Of a DNA stretch of 64,000 nt, positions 40,621 through 51,915 are shown one piece after another. Positions within the stretch are counted from its first letter, which is position 1, and each line of letters starts with the position of its first letter. The stretch lies in NCBI GenBank assembly GCA_022393335.1, contig JAJEKB010021337.1, forward strand, positions 2,133,012-2,197,011, read 5' to 3'. The notes under the pieces are model-generated. The model was not told where the DNA came from. It saw nothing but the letters and a program-made list of their open reading frames with translations, and ran no database searches. A program made the position numbers and the translations under genes. Source of the DNA: Macrotrachela quadricornifera (lineage: Eukaryota; Rotifera; Eurotatoria; Philodinida; Philodinidae).

Positions 40621-41020
40621 NNNNNNNNNNNNNNNNNNNNNNNNNNNNNNNNNNNNNNNNNNNNNNNNNNNNNNNNNNNNNNNNNNNNNNNNNNNNNNNN
40701 NNNNNNNNNNNNNNNNNNNNNNNNNNNNNNNNNNNNNNNNNNNNNNNNNNNNNNNNNNNNNNNNNNNNNNNNNNNNNNNNNNNNNNNNNNNNNNNNNNNN
40801 NNNNNNNNNNNNNNNNNNNNNNNNNNNNNNNNNNNNNNNNNNNNNNNNNNNNNNNNNNNNNNNNNNNNNNNNNNNNNNNNNNNNNNNNNNNNNNNNNNNN
40901 NNNNNNNNNNNNNNNNNNNNNNNNNNNNNNNNNNNNNNNNNNNNNNNNNNNNNNNNNNNNNNNNNNNNNNNNNNNNNNNNNNNNNNNNNNNNNNNNNNNN
41001 NNNNNNNNNNNNNNNNNNNN
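40621..41020. other. assembly gap (400 N)
   Basis: A run of N; the size is probably nominal or estimated. Open frames spanning it are meaningless. Confidence 1.
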
Positions 41021-41990
41021 ATTCCAGATTTCAAATCTTTTCGATCAACGAGCTTAGAGTGAATCTAAAATATTTTAACAAAGCTAATTTTAATAAAAAT
41101 TTTTACGCGCTACACTCTAGTGTTTTTTTATGGAAGTTTAACCCGTTTAGCCTAAAATAACCTAGAAACACACGCTTTCCAATTGTCAAAAAAGTTGCAA
41201 GAACCTTTTTAGAGGTCTGTGCTTTTAAGCTTTTCTTTCTTCACGTATATGTTCTGGAACAAAATGGCTGGTATAAAACTGTAGTTCAGATCTTGCTCTT
41301 TCTAGTAAAAAAATTTTGACTTTCTACGATGTTCCTAAGCGAAGAACCATGTCTCGACATTTCGGCAATTACTTTTGCATCGCAGGTTATGTATTCCGAT
41401 AGAGTGAAATTTTCCCCTGCTCTATATATTTTTTTGCTTGAAATAATGTCAGGTAAAAATACATCGAGGTAATATTAGCAGCATCTCTGCCAGAAACTCT
41501 GATATGTTTGTTGTAGTTTATCATCAGTTGTTTTTTTATTTTGCGTTCTTTAATTGCACAAGAATAACATAGAAACTTTATCATATTTTCTGATAGTCTT
41601 TTATGTGCTGCATAAGTCCAAAGTTCTCAAACAAAACCCAGAGTCATAGCGAACCACACAAAACTGATAATGATTGTTATAATGACGTGTCTACATATTA
41701 ATCGCTACAACTTGCATTCTATAAATGAGAGGCAGGAGATAACATATGTATAAGACGATAGAGAATTTTACGCTCTACTGGAATACACGTTTTGCGTTTC
41801 GAAAAGATCATTTTAAAATGATGAAACATTACCAAAACAAATTTTGATTGAACTCAATTCTTTCTACACATTATATGAGTTCAAAATATAAGTCGAATAT
41901 ATAGGGTGATAGAGAATTTCATAGGCTCTCAGAATATGTCAATCTTTTTATATAATATCGTATTATGGTAACGAAATATTGAAAATACAA
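41021..41990. other. intergenic with GATAGAGAATTT repeat ends
   Basis: Motifs at about 41752 (GACGATAGAGAATTTTACGC) and 41893 (AGGGTGATAGAGAATTTCAT) match those at 15297 and 35277, all in the same orientation. They may be termini of an old element family. No gene is seen. Confidence 0.45.
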
Positions 41991-41994
41991 AAAC

Positions 41995-42741
41995 TGAATG
42001 AAAGAGACACTTACGAAAAATTGCGAGAGAAGATGCTAAACGAACATAGAAAAGAAGCAAAACAGAAAAAAAAATGTTTCTGATAATACAAGTAAGATAA
42101 TGTCTCCATGTTCGTGTATTTCAACAGAAAGAAAGAAAAGATAACTATAATTCGCTTATCTATGGCATCTTCGCACCAGAGTAGAAAAGAAAAGGGACGA
42201 AGAGAAAAAAAATAGGCATGTAAAGTCTCATCTAACATGGCCCAATATAGACAACAAAATTGTTGACAACGATTCTGAATTATAGAGTTTTATTTCTGAA
42301 AGCCAGTTTTGTTATATTTATTATCCATTATTGGATGCCTGAATAAAATAATTTAATTGTAATTCAAATTATAACAAAAAACTCGCGAGCCGTAAATGAC
42401 ACAGCAATATGCAGCCATAGTACCGCGCATATCGAACGGGACAACTACGATAAAAAATGGCTGTTTATGGCCGAATTTGTTTCACCTGGGTATACAAGGA
42501 CATGCTAAATGAGACTATATGGTTATTTTTTTTAATCTTTTCTTTTCTCTTCCACTGTAGTAGTGTGTTGTTATAGATATGCGAATTGCATTTATTTTTT
42601 GTTTCATTCTGTTGAAACACACGAACCTGCAGACATTATTTTACTCGTATTATCAGATGCAGTTTTTTTCTATGCTGGTTCTCTCCGGTAGCCGTATATC
42701 ATTATCTGTCACAATTTTTCGTAAATGTTTCTTTCATCTAT
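41995..42741. mobile_element. fold-back element with ~240-bp inverted arms
   Basis: Left arm 41995-42240 and right arm 42495-42741 are diverged inverted copies. Landmarks are TTACGAAAAATTG against CAATTTTTCGTAA, TTCTGATAATACAAG against CTCGTATTATCAGA, and CGTGTATTTCAACAGAA against TTCTGTTGAAACACACG. The minus-strand frame in the left arm and the plus-strand frame in the right arm are the same repeat read twice. The centre (about 250 bp) is non-coding. Confidence 0.8.
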
Positions 42742-42775
42742 GTTTTTTTTTATATATTGATTATATGATGGTGAC

Positions 42776-43437
42776 GGGACAATTCGTCGCAAGCGTATAT
42801 GTTACTCGCATAATACATCAATTGTAATTAAATTAAAAATTTCAGTGACTTAATTAAGAGATACAGTTCAATACAGGTAAGAAAATGAATTAGATAATGT
42901 TAATATAGTACAGATTTTCTCTCTTCATATCAATTGATTTTTGTTGTATAAGAAAGTAGCATTAGTTGAAACTTTGAACAAAGATTGAGCTCAATGAAAT
43001 ATCAATTATTGATCCTGCGATTTTTAGGATATTTATTTGTGATGATCAAATAATTTATGGAATCGAAAAAACTAAAGAAGATGAGAAGTCGTATTCATCA
43101 TGCCCAGATGCATGAATCTTTAGTTGAAAGTAATTTTTTAATCGAAAAATTATTTGATTCATTGAGAAAGGCTTAGAATAACGGAGGAACTTAATATTCT
43201 GTTATTCCTTCTATTTTGTAAAACTATCTTCAAACTAATATTTGATCGAGGATTAAGTCTTTTGTTATAGCATGTAGAAAATGTCATCATGGTAAAGAGA
43301 GAAAAAAATCTGTATTACATTAACATTATCTAATTGATTTACTTATGTGTATTGAACTATGTCTCTTAATGAAGTCACTGAAATTTTTAATTTAATTACA
43401 TTTTATGAGTAATATAATCGCTTGTGACGAATTGTCC
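42776..43437. mobile_element. 660-bp inverted-repeat element
   Basis: GGACAATTCGTCGCAAGCG at the left pairs with CGCTTGTGACGAATTGTCC at the right. Arms of about 165 bp match (AATTAAATTAAAAATTTCAG, GAGATACAGTTCAATAC, AATTAGATAATGTTAA and complements). Flanks show no clear TA duplication. The centre holds a 39-codon frame from ATG at about 43060 (MESKKLKKMRSRIHHAQ...) of unknown meaning. It abuts the preceding fold-back element with only about 35 bp between. Confidence 0.8.
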
Positions 43438-43439
43438 TA

Positions 43440-44615
43440 GTGCCGACGTTATTACGTCTTTTACTCAGAGTATATGAGAACAATCATTACCTGATATACA
43501 ATTAATAAAACCAATCGATTCATTTTCCGTCATTAATAGACTTACAAAACTTCTGAACACATGTTTTTATAAATTTTTTTCGGAAAATTGAAATTTTGAT
43601 TGATTTATGATGAAATATACAGAAAGAAACCTGTCCTCCAAGGGTTAAATATCATAAAGTAGATTGGCTTTCCGGTCTTAGTAGAACCTCCCCGAAATTC
43701 GAGTCAGAATACATGTACTCTTATAAAGATATTCACAGTTTAATGAAACGCCTGTTTTGAGTCTCCTTTCGAAATAGAAACATTTTCATAACAAGCCGAT
43801 AGATATCTCAATAAGAATACATTCATTCTGGCTCAAATTTTAGGGCGGTTCTAGGTGCTCATAAGGCCTATCTACGGGCAAAATTTTAGTTTGAAATGTG
43901 ATTCTTAAGGTACTTAGAAGAATTTTATGCCCATAACACGACAGCAGAAGGCAAGGAAATCAAATTATTTTAGAATATTTAATAATGTACCCACAAGGGA
44001 ACATTCCCACATGCCCTCTTCCAATTTCAATGAGTTTTTGTTCACAAGTATTCCATAGTGCCCTAGTCAAAATCTTAAAAGAGTTTGCGTGCATATTGAG
44101 TTATGGTAAATTTACCAGATTTCCAATATGTCTACGTCGAAAAGATCTTTGTGAAGAGCCCTATGTACGAAAAAATTGTATTTTTGAATTTTGATCTGAA
44201 ACCCCAAGCATACAAAGATCTCAACTAGACTAGCTTGTATAAAAAAAATCTAGAAGTTTTAAACAAAGTCTCGTCGAGATATAGAACTTTCAAATCTTAA
44301 GTCCTTCTCTATAAATCTTGGCCGCAGCATCAGAAAATCATAAATTGAGAAAAGAGATTTTGTTTTTCTTAAAGCCTTATTTTAGTGATGCGCGACAATA
44401 GTGAAAATACAGGAAAAACTGACACTTTTGACGCAGATAGGTTCAGTGATCTTAATGATAACTCATAATTGATTGTGTCAGTCTCCACTGAGTCCCTTAT
44501 CGATGTTAGTCTGTATTCAATAGTTTGACAGCGTTTCGTTTGACTATTGATCTAAGTTATCGAATATGTATTTTAGTAATATAATATCGTTACATAATTT
44601 CGACTTACAGTTAAA
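43440..44615. other. intergenic, 5' flank of the UGT gene
   Basis: No supportable gene. The 69-codon frame at 43985 has no family features. CGACTTACAG at 44601-44610 looks like a splice acceptor just upstream of the UGT start. Confidence 0.45.
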
Positions 44616-44621
44616 ACGCAA

Positions 44622-45908
44622 ATGTCATCGTTATTGAAAAAACAACTGACAATTTTAATCTTACCTTTGGATACATTGGGTCACATTCATGCTTCTATTG
44701 GAATAGCCGAACCGTTGAAAAAACGTGGACATCGAATTGTTTTTGGAATAGCAGCAGGCTGGAAAGGGAAAATATCACCTTATGGTTTTGAAGAAATTTT
44801 GTATGGTGCAGAAACAAAACCAGCAGAACTATACGTAAATTTCATTAAAGCTTGTGCAAATGAATTACGAAAAAATTCTTATGATCAATTGGCTACTTTT
44901 GAAAATCAAGTTCAACATAATTTAATAAATAGTGTTAAATATAATGATCCATTTTTTCGTGATTTAATTAAACAAATTAAACCCGATATAATTGTTGCTG
45001 ATCATTATTATTATCAACCAGCAATAGTAACTGCAGGAATTCCATGGATTTGGTTATTGTCAAGTAATCCATTAGGTCTTAATGAAGAAAATTGCCCACC
45101 ACGTGGTTCAGGTTATCCAGCTGATGGTGATCGTCAACAATGGGATGATTTTCGAAAAGAATTTAAGCGAATTTCTGATCCAAATTGGGAAGATGTTAAG
45201 CAATGGGTAATTAACGAAGGTGCACCACCATTGACCAAACAAATGTGGCCATTTTTTCAAAATCCATCTCCTTATCTAAATATTTACTTGTGTCCAGAAG
45301 AAATTGATTATACAGATTTACGACCATATCCACCTAAATGGGTTCGATGTGATGCATTAGTACAAACATCTGAAACAGGTGAATTTCAAATACCAGAAAA
45401 GTTAGTTAATAAACCTGGAAAATTAGTCTATATGTCAATGGGTTCATTTGGATCGGCTGATTTATCATTAATGACACGATTAGTCAATATTTTAGCAAAA
45501 TCTCCTAATCGATTTATTATTTCAAAAGGTCCATTAGGTGATGAATTTTCTTTACCCGATAATATGTGGGGTGAAAATATGGTTTCACAAGTAAAAATTT
45601 TACCGTTAGTCGATTTAGTGATAACACATGGTGGTAATAATACAGTTACTGAAATTTTTTATTTTGGTAAACCATTAATTATTTTACCACTTTTTGGTGA
45701 TCAATTTGATAATGCACAACGAATACAAGAAAAAGGTTTTGGAATTCGATTGAGTACTTATTCTTGTACTGAAGAAGAATTATTGAATGCAATAGAAAAA
45801 TTATTAGCTGATAAACAATTAGAAGAAAGATTCAAAATAATATCAAAAAAGATGAGAGAAAATGATAATCGTACAAAAGTTGCAGAATTAATTGAAAATT
45901 TTGCATAA
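44622..45908 (+). CDS. UDP-glycosyltransferase, GT1 family
   Basis: An uninterrupted 428-residue frame. The N-terminal acceptor domain begins ILILPLDTLGHIHASIGIAE with the candidate catalytic His at residue 21. The C-terminal donor domain has VYMSMGSFGS, then VDLVITHGGNNTVTEIFYFG at 330-349 (His336 in the sugar-nucleotide pocket), then PLFGDQFDNAQRI, the usual D-Q pair contacting the sugar. There is no signal peptide or C-terminal membrane anchor, unlike animal ER UGTs, so it should be soluble. It resembles GT1 enzymes of the macrolide/sterol/flavonoid type; donor and acceptor are not determined. Single exon, with an acceptor-like TTACAG 11 nt before the ATG. AATAAA-type signal near 45934. 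Neighbouring detoxification-type genes suggest a conjugation role (inference). Confidence 0.9.
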   Translation: MSSLLKKQLTILILPLDTLGHIHASIGIAEPLKKRGHRIVFGIAAGWKGKISPYGFEEILYGAETKPAELYVNFIKACANELRKNSYDQLATFENQVQHNLINSVKYNDPFFRDLIKQIKPDIIVADHYYYQPAIVTAGIPWIWLLSSNPLGLNEENCPPRGSGYPADGDRQQWDDFRKEFKRISDPNWEDVKQWVINEGAPPLTKQMWPFFQNPSPYLNIYLCPEEIDYTDLRPYPPKWVRCDALVQTSETGEFQIPEKLVNKPGKLVYMSMGSFGSADLSLMTRLVNILAKSPNRFIISKGPLGDEFSLPDNMWGENMVSQVKILPLVDLVITHGGNNTVTEIFYFGKPLIILPLFGDQFDNAQRIQEKGFGIRLSTYSCTEEELLNAIEKLLADKQLEERFKIISKKMRENDNRTKVAELIENFA

Positions 45909-45939
45909 TCATCATCTATTGACTATAAATTGAATAAAT

Positions 45940-46980
45940 TTTATTTTATTGAAATTGCGTTTTATCTGTTTTTACAGGAATTTTCAATTTTTTTGTCACC
46001 TTATATTTACAGTAGATGTTATTTTTAACACGATATCACTTATATTCTTCATTATCAATAAAAGTTAGGACTAGACCTGGGATAAAAATATGTCACCTCG
46101 ATGTACAGTTTTTCTACATAAAAATGCCATAACAGAATATTTCACAAATCTTCAAAGATACGATCTTGAGGGTGAAGGTAAGTACAGCTGCCATGATCTG
46201 AATTTCGATCCAATTATGAATCTCGCCAGATGGCTTCAGATTCGTATGAAATATTATATCTAGAATGATAAGAAATGTATGTAGTTTTTATATTTGATAA
46301 GGAGAAAATAATTGAACACTGCATACATAAATTAAGTTCAATAAAGGATGAGAGCGCATAAGAACAGAAGAATGGACTCTTCTTTGATTCGTTGAAAGAT
46401 AAATACCAAAAGATGGCGAATCTTTTTATGACATATTCAGATCAATTGACAAACTCCTCAATGATTTCACATCGTATTTTTGGTTACGAGAGAACTGCTT
46501 TAAGTGCTCAACGGCGATTCACATCATTCATAGACCGTTCGATAGAAGGCATAGAGATAGTAAAAAGCTTAAAAAAATTTGTGCCCACGATTCTTTCTTG
46601 AAAAGTTAGGGCCAATTTTCTGTTCTTCTCAGCTAAAATGGTCAAAATTTGAAAATCTTACAATTCAATCAAGAAAGGTCATATATATTTGAAATTTAAA
46701 GCACTAAAAGCTCACAATCGCTGTTGAACAATTTGAAAATTCTAGATTGTTTGGTCGTTTCATTCTTAACTTACAGCATTTGTTTATCATTTTAAAAACA
46801 GGAATTCCGTACTCTCAAGAAATCTGATTTTTGTGTGTGAGCTTTGAAATTAAGAAAACGCAATGTCATGGTTCATCCGAGAATGGACGTCATTTCCGAT
46901 CTACCATGTAGAGATCTCTCGCAACTGAAAGATACTTTCCGTATCGAAAATCTTATACAAGCAAAACCAAAGCAAGAAAA
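45940..46980. other. intergenic, no supportable gene
   Basis: Short coding-like stretches near 46190-46262 (CHDLNFDPIMNLARWLQIRM then stop) and 46392-46601 (no ATG at the start) could be exon relics. No family is recognised. Confidence 0.35.
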
Positions 46981-46983
46981 TTA

Positions 46984-47679
46984 AGGTACGGAAAAAAAGT
47001 CCTCAGAATTTTTGATGTTGATATAAAAAGGAAATTTTTTTTTTTGAATTCTTTCAACGAGCTGTACCACAAGATACAGCATGAGACGCTCTACAATCTA
47101 CATACGATCGGTTTTTTTTTATAGCTTCAGTTTTTTGTTTTGAAAATAGATCACAAGTTGCAGTGTGAAAAGCTCTATAATCTGCATAAGACGAGTTTTT
47201 CTTACGATTGTGCCTTTTGTTTTCAAAAGCAAAGAAACCAGAAGCAACTAAACTTCGATATTGTAAAGAAAAGTCATTTTTTCAGTACATGACGAGTTTA
47301 TTTTTTCATATTTTGTCGATTTTGAAAGCACAAAGTGCGCTTGTACAAGAAGCTGTTTTATGTAGATTATAAAGCTTTTCACACTGCATCTTTTGGTTTA
47401 TTTTGTATTTGAAATATATCAAATAATGAAAGAATAAAACACCAGAAAGTGAATTCATCTTATATTAAATAAAATAGTAGTTTTAAACAGTCGAAATTTA
47501 CTCACTCAAAACTTTATTTCTTTTCAAAACAAAAACTGAAGCTATAAAATAAACGATCTTATGTAAATTGTAGAGCGTCTCACGTTGCATCTTATGGTAC
47601 AGCTTGTTGAAAGAATTCTCAAAAAAAAAATTTCCTTTTATATGAACATCAAAAATTTTGAGGACTTTTTTCCGTACCT
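46984..47679. mobile_element. 696-bp fold-back TA-flanked element
   Basis: Ends AGGTACGGAAAAAAAGTCCT and CCGTACCT with matching subterminal CTCAGAATTTTTGATGTT are flanked by TA (46982-46983, 47680-47681). Arms of about 150 bp match closely. Four copies of the shared motif (CACAAGATACAGCATGAGAC and relatives) lie at about 47067, 47151, 47363 and 47567, the last two inverted. No coding capacity. Confidence 0.9.
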
Positions 47680-47689
47680 TATCTTAATA

Positions 47690-48018
47690 TTAGCATGTAA
47701 AAAGTTACCGATGTTCAAATAAAATAAGCCTGTTTTATTCTCTCTTGCGAATATCTTGATTTTCACATTATTCCCGTTATTTATTCGACAAAGAATAAAT
47801 CTGAAAGAATCAGTGCAATGGAAAAAAACAAAGAAAATTAACCATTAAAGTTTACATTGTCTTCATTGGTTTTCAGTTTTCATGGACGATTTTATCATTA
47901 TGCGGTCTACTTGGTTCATCATAAAAAAAATTCTCTTTATGATAAACATCTATATAGAAATCTAATCAAATTTTTATTACGGTGAAGGAAAAGAGCGATA
48001 TACAAAAATATATTGTAA
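47690..48018. other. intergenic, 3' flank of the secreted-protein gene
   Basis: AT-rich, no gene seen. Confidence 0.5.
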
Positions 48019-48993
48019 TTAAAGTGGAACAAATGCAAATGAATCTAAATAGTCTTGTGCTGGTGTATTTGCAATTATTGTTGCATTATTGGTTAAATCA
48101 AATGTGACAATGTTTTGTTTATCTTGACCCTCGACAATCATTGTAAAATAATATCCATCATGACAAGTACCAGTCGAAGGTAAATAATCTTTAAAATCTT
48201 CGGATAAAATCTGCATTTCACCATTATATGGATTTAAACGTACTAAACGACATCCACGTTCCGTTTTGAAATTCTGCATACCGTAAAAAGCATTCGTTTT
48301 ATTATCATAACATAAATAAGCTGGTAAATTTGAATTAGTTACTTCACTAATTATTTTTCGTTTTGTGACATCAATACCAACAATATAATCGGAATCATAG
48401 GGCACTTGTACAAAATATATATGTTCCGTTGCATTAAAAAAGATTGTCATCGAATCAAATTCTGTACCACTGGATTTAGTTATATTTACCCATCGTTTCG
48501 CTACAAAATTACTTGGATCGATTTGAACAATACTTGTTCGATAGTCAAATAATACGGTATTTATTTGTTCTGAATATAATAATCCTGTACTACTATCAAC
48601 ACGTAAACCAGATAGTTCAGCATAACGTTCTGTCGTAATTGTTCGATATTTTGTTGTGCCATTGAATGGATTAACTATGGCCACTGACAATGCTGCTTCG
48701 TTTTCTAACGTTGATACACTACCAAAAACATACAAAATTTTATGAATAAAATCATAAGTAACATCATATGCTACGTAATTCGTTAAAGGTGTGAGAAGTG
48801 TAAAATTTCCACTTAATGGATCAATTTTAAATAATGAGTTCGATGTTGCTACAGGATCATACGGAGCTCCTACTAAATATCCGTTTGGAACTGTTTGAAT
48901 GCGATTGATGTCATCGAAGATGACGTAAAAATATACGAATAAATATCGTATAAAATGAATCATCGATCTAAAACTCAACATTACTATACACAT
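48019..48993 (-). CDS. secreted hypothetical protein, beta-propeller-like repeats
   Basis: A 324-residue uninterrupted frame from ATG 48993; a second Met at residue 5 is possible. The first about 28 residues form a hydrophobic signal or anchor (SMIHFIRYLFVYFYVIF). The rest alternates strand-like blocks with recurring forms such as LFKIDPLSGNFTLLTPL, IVNPFNGTTKYRTI, IVQIDPSNFVAKRW and LVRLNPYNGEMQIL, i.e. a (I/L)xxxxPxNG repeat spaced about 50-60 residues, as in six- or seven-bladed propellers. Several N-glycosylation sequons (NFT, NGT, NIT, NAT) agree with secretion. No catalytic motif is recognised, so function is unknown. Intronless. Confidence 0.75.
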   Translation of the reverse strand: MCIVMLSFRSMIHFIRYLFVYFYVIFDDINRIQTVPNGYLVGAPYDPVATSNSLFKIDPLSGNFTLLTPLTNYVAYDVTYDFIHKILYVFGSVSTLENEAALSVAIVNPFNGTTKYRTITTERYAELSGLRVDSSTGLLYSEQINTVLFDYRTSIVQIDPSNFVAKRWVNITKSSGTEFDSMTIFFNATEHIYFVQVPYDSDYIVGIDVTKRKIISEVTNSNLPAYLCYDNKTNAFYGMQNFKTERGCRLVRLNPYNGEMQILSEDFKDYLPSTGTCHDGYYFTMIVEGQDKQNIVTFDLTNNATIIANTPAQDYLDSFAFVPL

Positions 48994-48999
48994 TGATTT

Positions 49000-49480
49000 G
49001 ATTACAATAAAAAGTCACAACGAAAAACGTTTGGTGCATTTATGAAAAAACTCGATTTAGACCATTCTATATTCTCAAGTAATTTTAATGTAATAAAGAA
49101 AAAGATAGATAATGTTGTGCATACTAACTGATAACAGTACAATGAGTATGCCTGAGATGAAAAAAAAAAAATAACAAAAATGCGATCAAAGTAACACCCA
49201 CTACTTATTTTCTGACTGGTGAGCCCGAAATACTTTCATAATGAGTCGTTTTGATCCCTCTATTTTCTATATTGTGATAGTACACGTAGACTCCACAGAA
49301 ATATAAAAGTTTTCTAGATCACATGGATGATTGTAGATGTCGGTAACTATTTTATTCGTCTCTCACATATATTCACATTCCCAGGTTGGTTTTTTCTACA
49401 TTACACATGCAGCAAAGATAAACAAACCAAAACTATCCATCGAGTAAATATATAAAATATTCCTTAGCAAAGAAAGATGT
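49000..49480. other. intergenic, no gene seen
   Basis: 5' flank of the secreted-protein gene; AT-rich. Confidence 0.5.
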
Positions 49481-49483
49481 ACA

Positions 49484-49556
49484 ACCAGTGTAGCTCAGTA
49501 GAAGAGCACTGAATTCATAATTGAATGACTGTTATTTTAACGTCAATTTAATAGTA
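49484..49556 (+). pseudogene. tRNA-like relic (CAT anticodon loop)
   Basis: ACCAGTG, TA, then a perfect D-arm (GCTC AGTAGAA GAGC) and a loop TTCATAA at anticodon position suggest tRNA-Met(CAT). The anticodon stem has mismatches, the T arm is barely recognisable, and the 3' acceptor strand does not pair. Probably a tRNA pseudogene or tRNA-derived repeat. Confidence 0.4.
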
Positions 49557-49989
49557 AAGGAAATACGATTGATCAATTAGTTAACATGATGAGAACATAC
49601 CTATTTAAATTATATCTCGTGCAACAAATACAGATTAGATGAAATGAACTATAGTCATTTGATCTCAAACTCAGATTAAGAGAAGAATTGTTCGATTGAA
49701 GATATTATAAGGTATATAATGGTATTATATGAGTAACAGATTATTGAATTAAATGCATAAAAATGTCAAAAGAAAATATGTGAGAAAAAAAGTGTGACAT
49801 AATTTTTTCAAATTTTTAAATTTATATATTTTATGTAGATATCAACTGATTTATACAAAAAAAAGTAACATTTTAAACATCTCTTAAGTGTTCTTATCGC
49901 TAAGTTCAATAGTCCAATTTATAGTATTTGTATCTGACGAAAATTATTCAGTGTCATCATCGATTTCAGTATTGACAGCTTCATCTTCT

Positions 49990-50812
49990 TCTTTTTTATA
50001 ATACAGTTAATATAAAATAATGAAAAGTAGACACACCAGGTTTTGCATCTAATGATTTATGTTCGAATAATTTCTCCAATAATGTCTTTTGGAGATCAGG
50101 ATATTGTTTAATCCAACTTTCGATAAATGCTTGTAATTCTTCTTTATAAGGACCTGATGGACCATTCATTCGAATGATTACTATAATGCGCACCTATTTA
50201 GCGAGAAGAAGATTAATCATGTCGATTTTTTACAATGATTTTATAGTAGCATAATCTTCATTGTGTTATTTATGATATGAAGCATTATCCAATACGAGAA
50301 TCATTCTTTTATCATAACTATATTTAACCTGAAATGCAGGAAATAAATGTCGATTAACCGATAGACGAAAATTATAACAATCGATGTTAGAATGATAATC
50401 GCCAAAAGAACTTTTAGCTTCATAAATCAATTCAGTAGAAAATTTTTTTATCTGTTGATGAATCGATTTTGTGTCGAAGACCATCACTAGTAATAGCATG
50501 TACTATTATTAGTCTTTTACCAGTTCCAATATGATTAAGAATATTTCTTTTGGTACTATCGAGATACCATCCATAATGATAGTGATGATCTGTATTAACA
50601 TATGATTCATCCATATAACAGATTACTGCTTCTTTATTCTTCTTCAGTTTGATTCGATTAGCATCTTGTGTTATCCTCATAGAATCTTTGAATAAGCCGT
50701 ATGATAATTTCATTTTGTCATACATGAGATAATATTTTTTTTTACGATCAGCACCAGGACGAAAGTCACTACAACGAGAATCATCATCATCATTATCAGG
50801 ATCAATATTCAT
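49990..50812 (-). pseudogene. IS630/Tc1-type DDE transposase, broken
   Basis: Minus-strand pieces give most of a DDE_3 domain. The first Asp is in VICYMDESYVNTDHHYHYGW, followed by GTGKRLIIVHAITSDGL. After a frameshift, SSFGDYHSNIDCYNF and MILVLDNASYHK supply the second Asp. After stops at about 50200-50265, GPSGPYKEELQAFIESWIKQ is the C-terminal part. An acidic N-terminal piece (MNIDPDNDDDDSRCSD) lacks a clear HTH. Words AAGTAACA at about 49862 and TGTTACTT at about 50935 could be remnants of its ends. Inactive as it stands. Confidence 0.75.
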
Positions 50813-51915
50813 TTTTATTATAATTAAATCACTATTGACAAATGATAGCTACTCTGTATAAGTAAATATATAATCAAGAAAAAGATCAGAAACAAGTAAC
50901 ACTGATATAGAACAATCAGAATACCAGAAGTGTTACTTATGCATTAAATGAGTCATTAATTCTATATCTCAATAGCTGTCGCTATTCGAAATAGCATTGA
51001 CTGTAACTTATCACCGCTCCTATAGGACCACAGACATAACATATAACAAAATACCTTTTACTACATATGAAAAATAGAAAAGACTAAAAAATTTCAGTCT
51101 GAGTTTGAGGCCGAAGGACTATAGGACTTTATTCTGCATGTTTCCAACAATTTGTGGCTGTACGGTTGGAATAATCATATTCTGGACATATCAATTTCTA
51201 AGTAAAATTTTCACTGGTCTGAAAGGTCATATCTTCCGAAAGCTTACTAAGAATTCAGATTAATCACTATAGAAAGCAAAATAATGAAGATCTCTCTTTT
51301 CACCTTGCTGTAACTGACTATGACCTTTCTCATTTCTTATCTTTATCATTGAAGAAAAAAAAGTGCTTTAATTAAATGAGTAAATCATTAATGATACTAT
51401 TTTTTGTAGATAATCAATAATTTATGTTGTTGATAAAAGTCGCAATGGGTAAAGCCTTTCTATTCGATTGTTTATGATGTCAGTGAAATTCTCATTTATT
51501 TAAGAACATCTTTGACTTCATTTAAAGTTGAATAAATTATCAACATTCTTCTAAAGGAGTGTATGAAAAAAGCAAGTGATGAATACATAAAGAGTAGCAA
51601 GATATGTGTGCGAAGAACGTCATATGTGAGAATGATAAGAAGTAACAGAAATAAGTATTAAAATAGGTGATGAAGCAAATTTATTCTTTGCAAATAACAA
51701 TCTCAAGGACAACATATATGATAAAGTGTCACCTGTTACTCTAACGATAGTCAAAGTTAAAAACAAGTTTATTCTGGTCATAACAAATCATTTTTCACAT
51801 ATTAATTGATATGAGTATGTATTTACTATAGGTTTAAACTTTTGAGAATCTATATAAAGTGAAGATTCACATTCACACTCACAAATAGTTCATTCTGAAA
51901 AGAATATATATTCTA
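50813..51915. other. intergenic, 5' region of the second ABCC gene
   Basis: AT-rich; no ATG-bearing first exon of the ABCC gene could be located with confidence. AAGTAACACT and AGTGTTACTT at 50895-50942 form a short inverted pair. Confidence 0.4.

Noticed and set aside
40588..41062. Open frames across the N run
   Set aside because: Frames through undetermined bases carry no information.
42011..42827. Phe-rich frames on opposite strands
   Set aside because: Both are the arms of one inverted repeat and its A/T-rich words, not genes.
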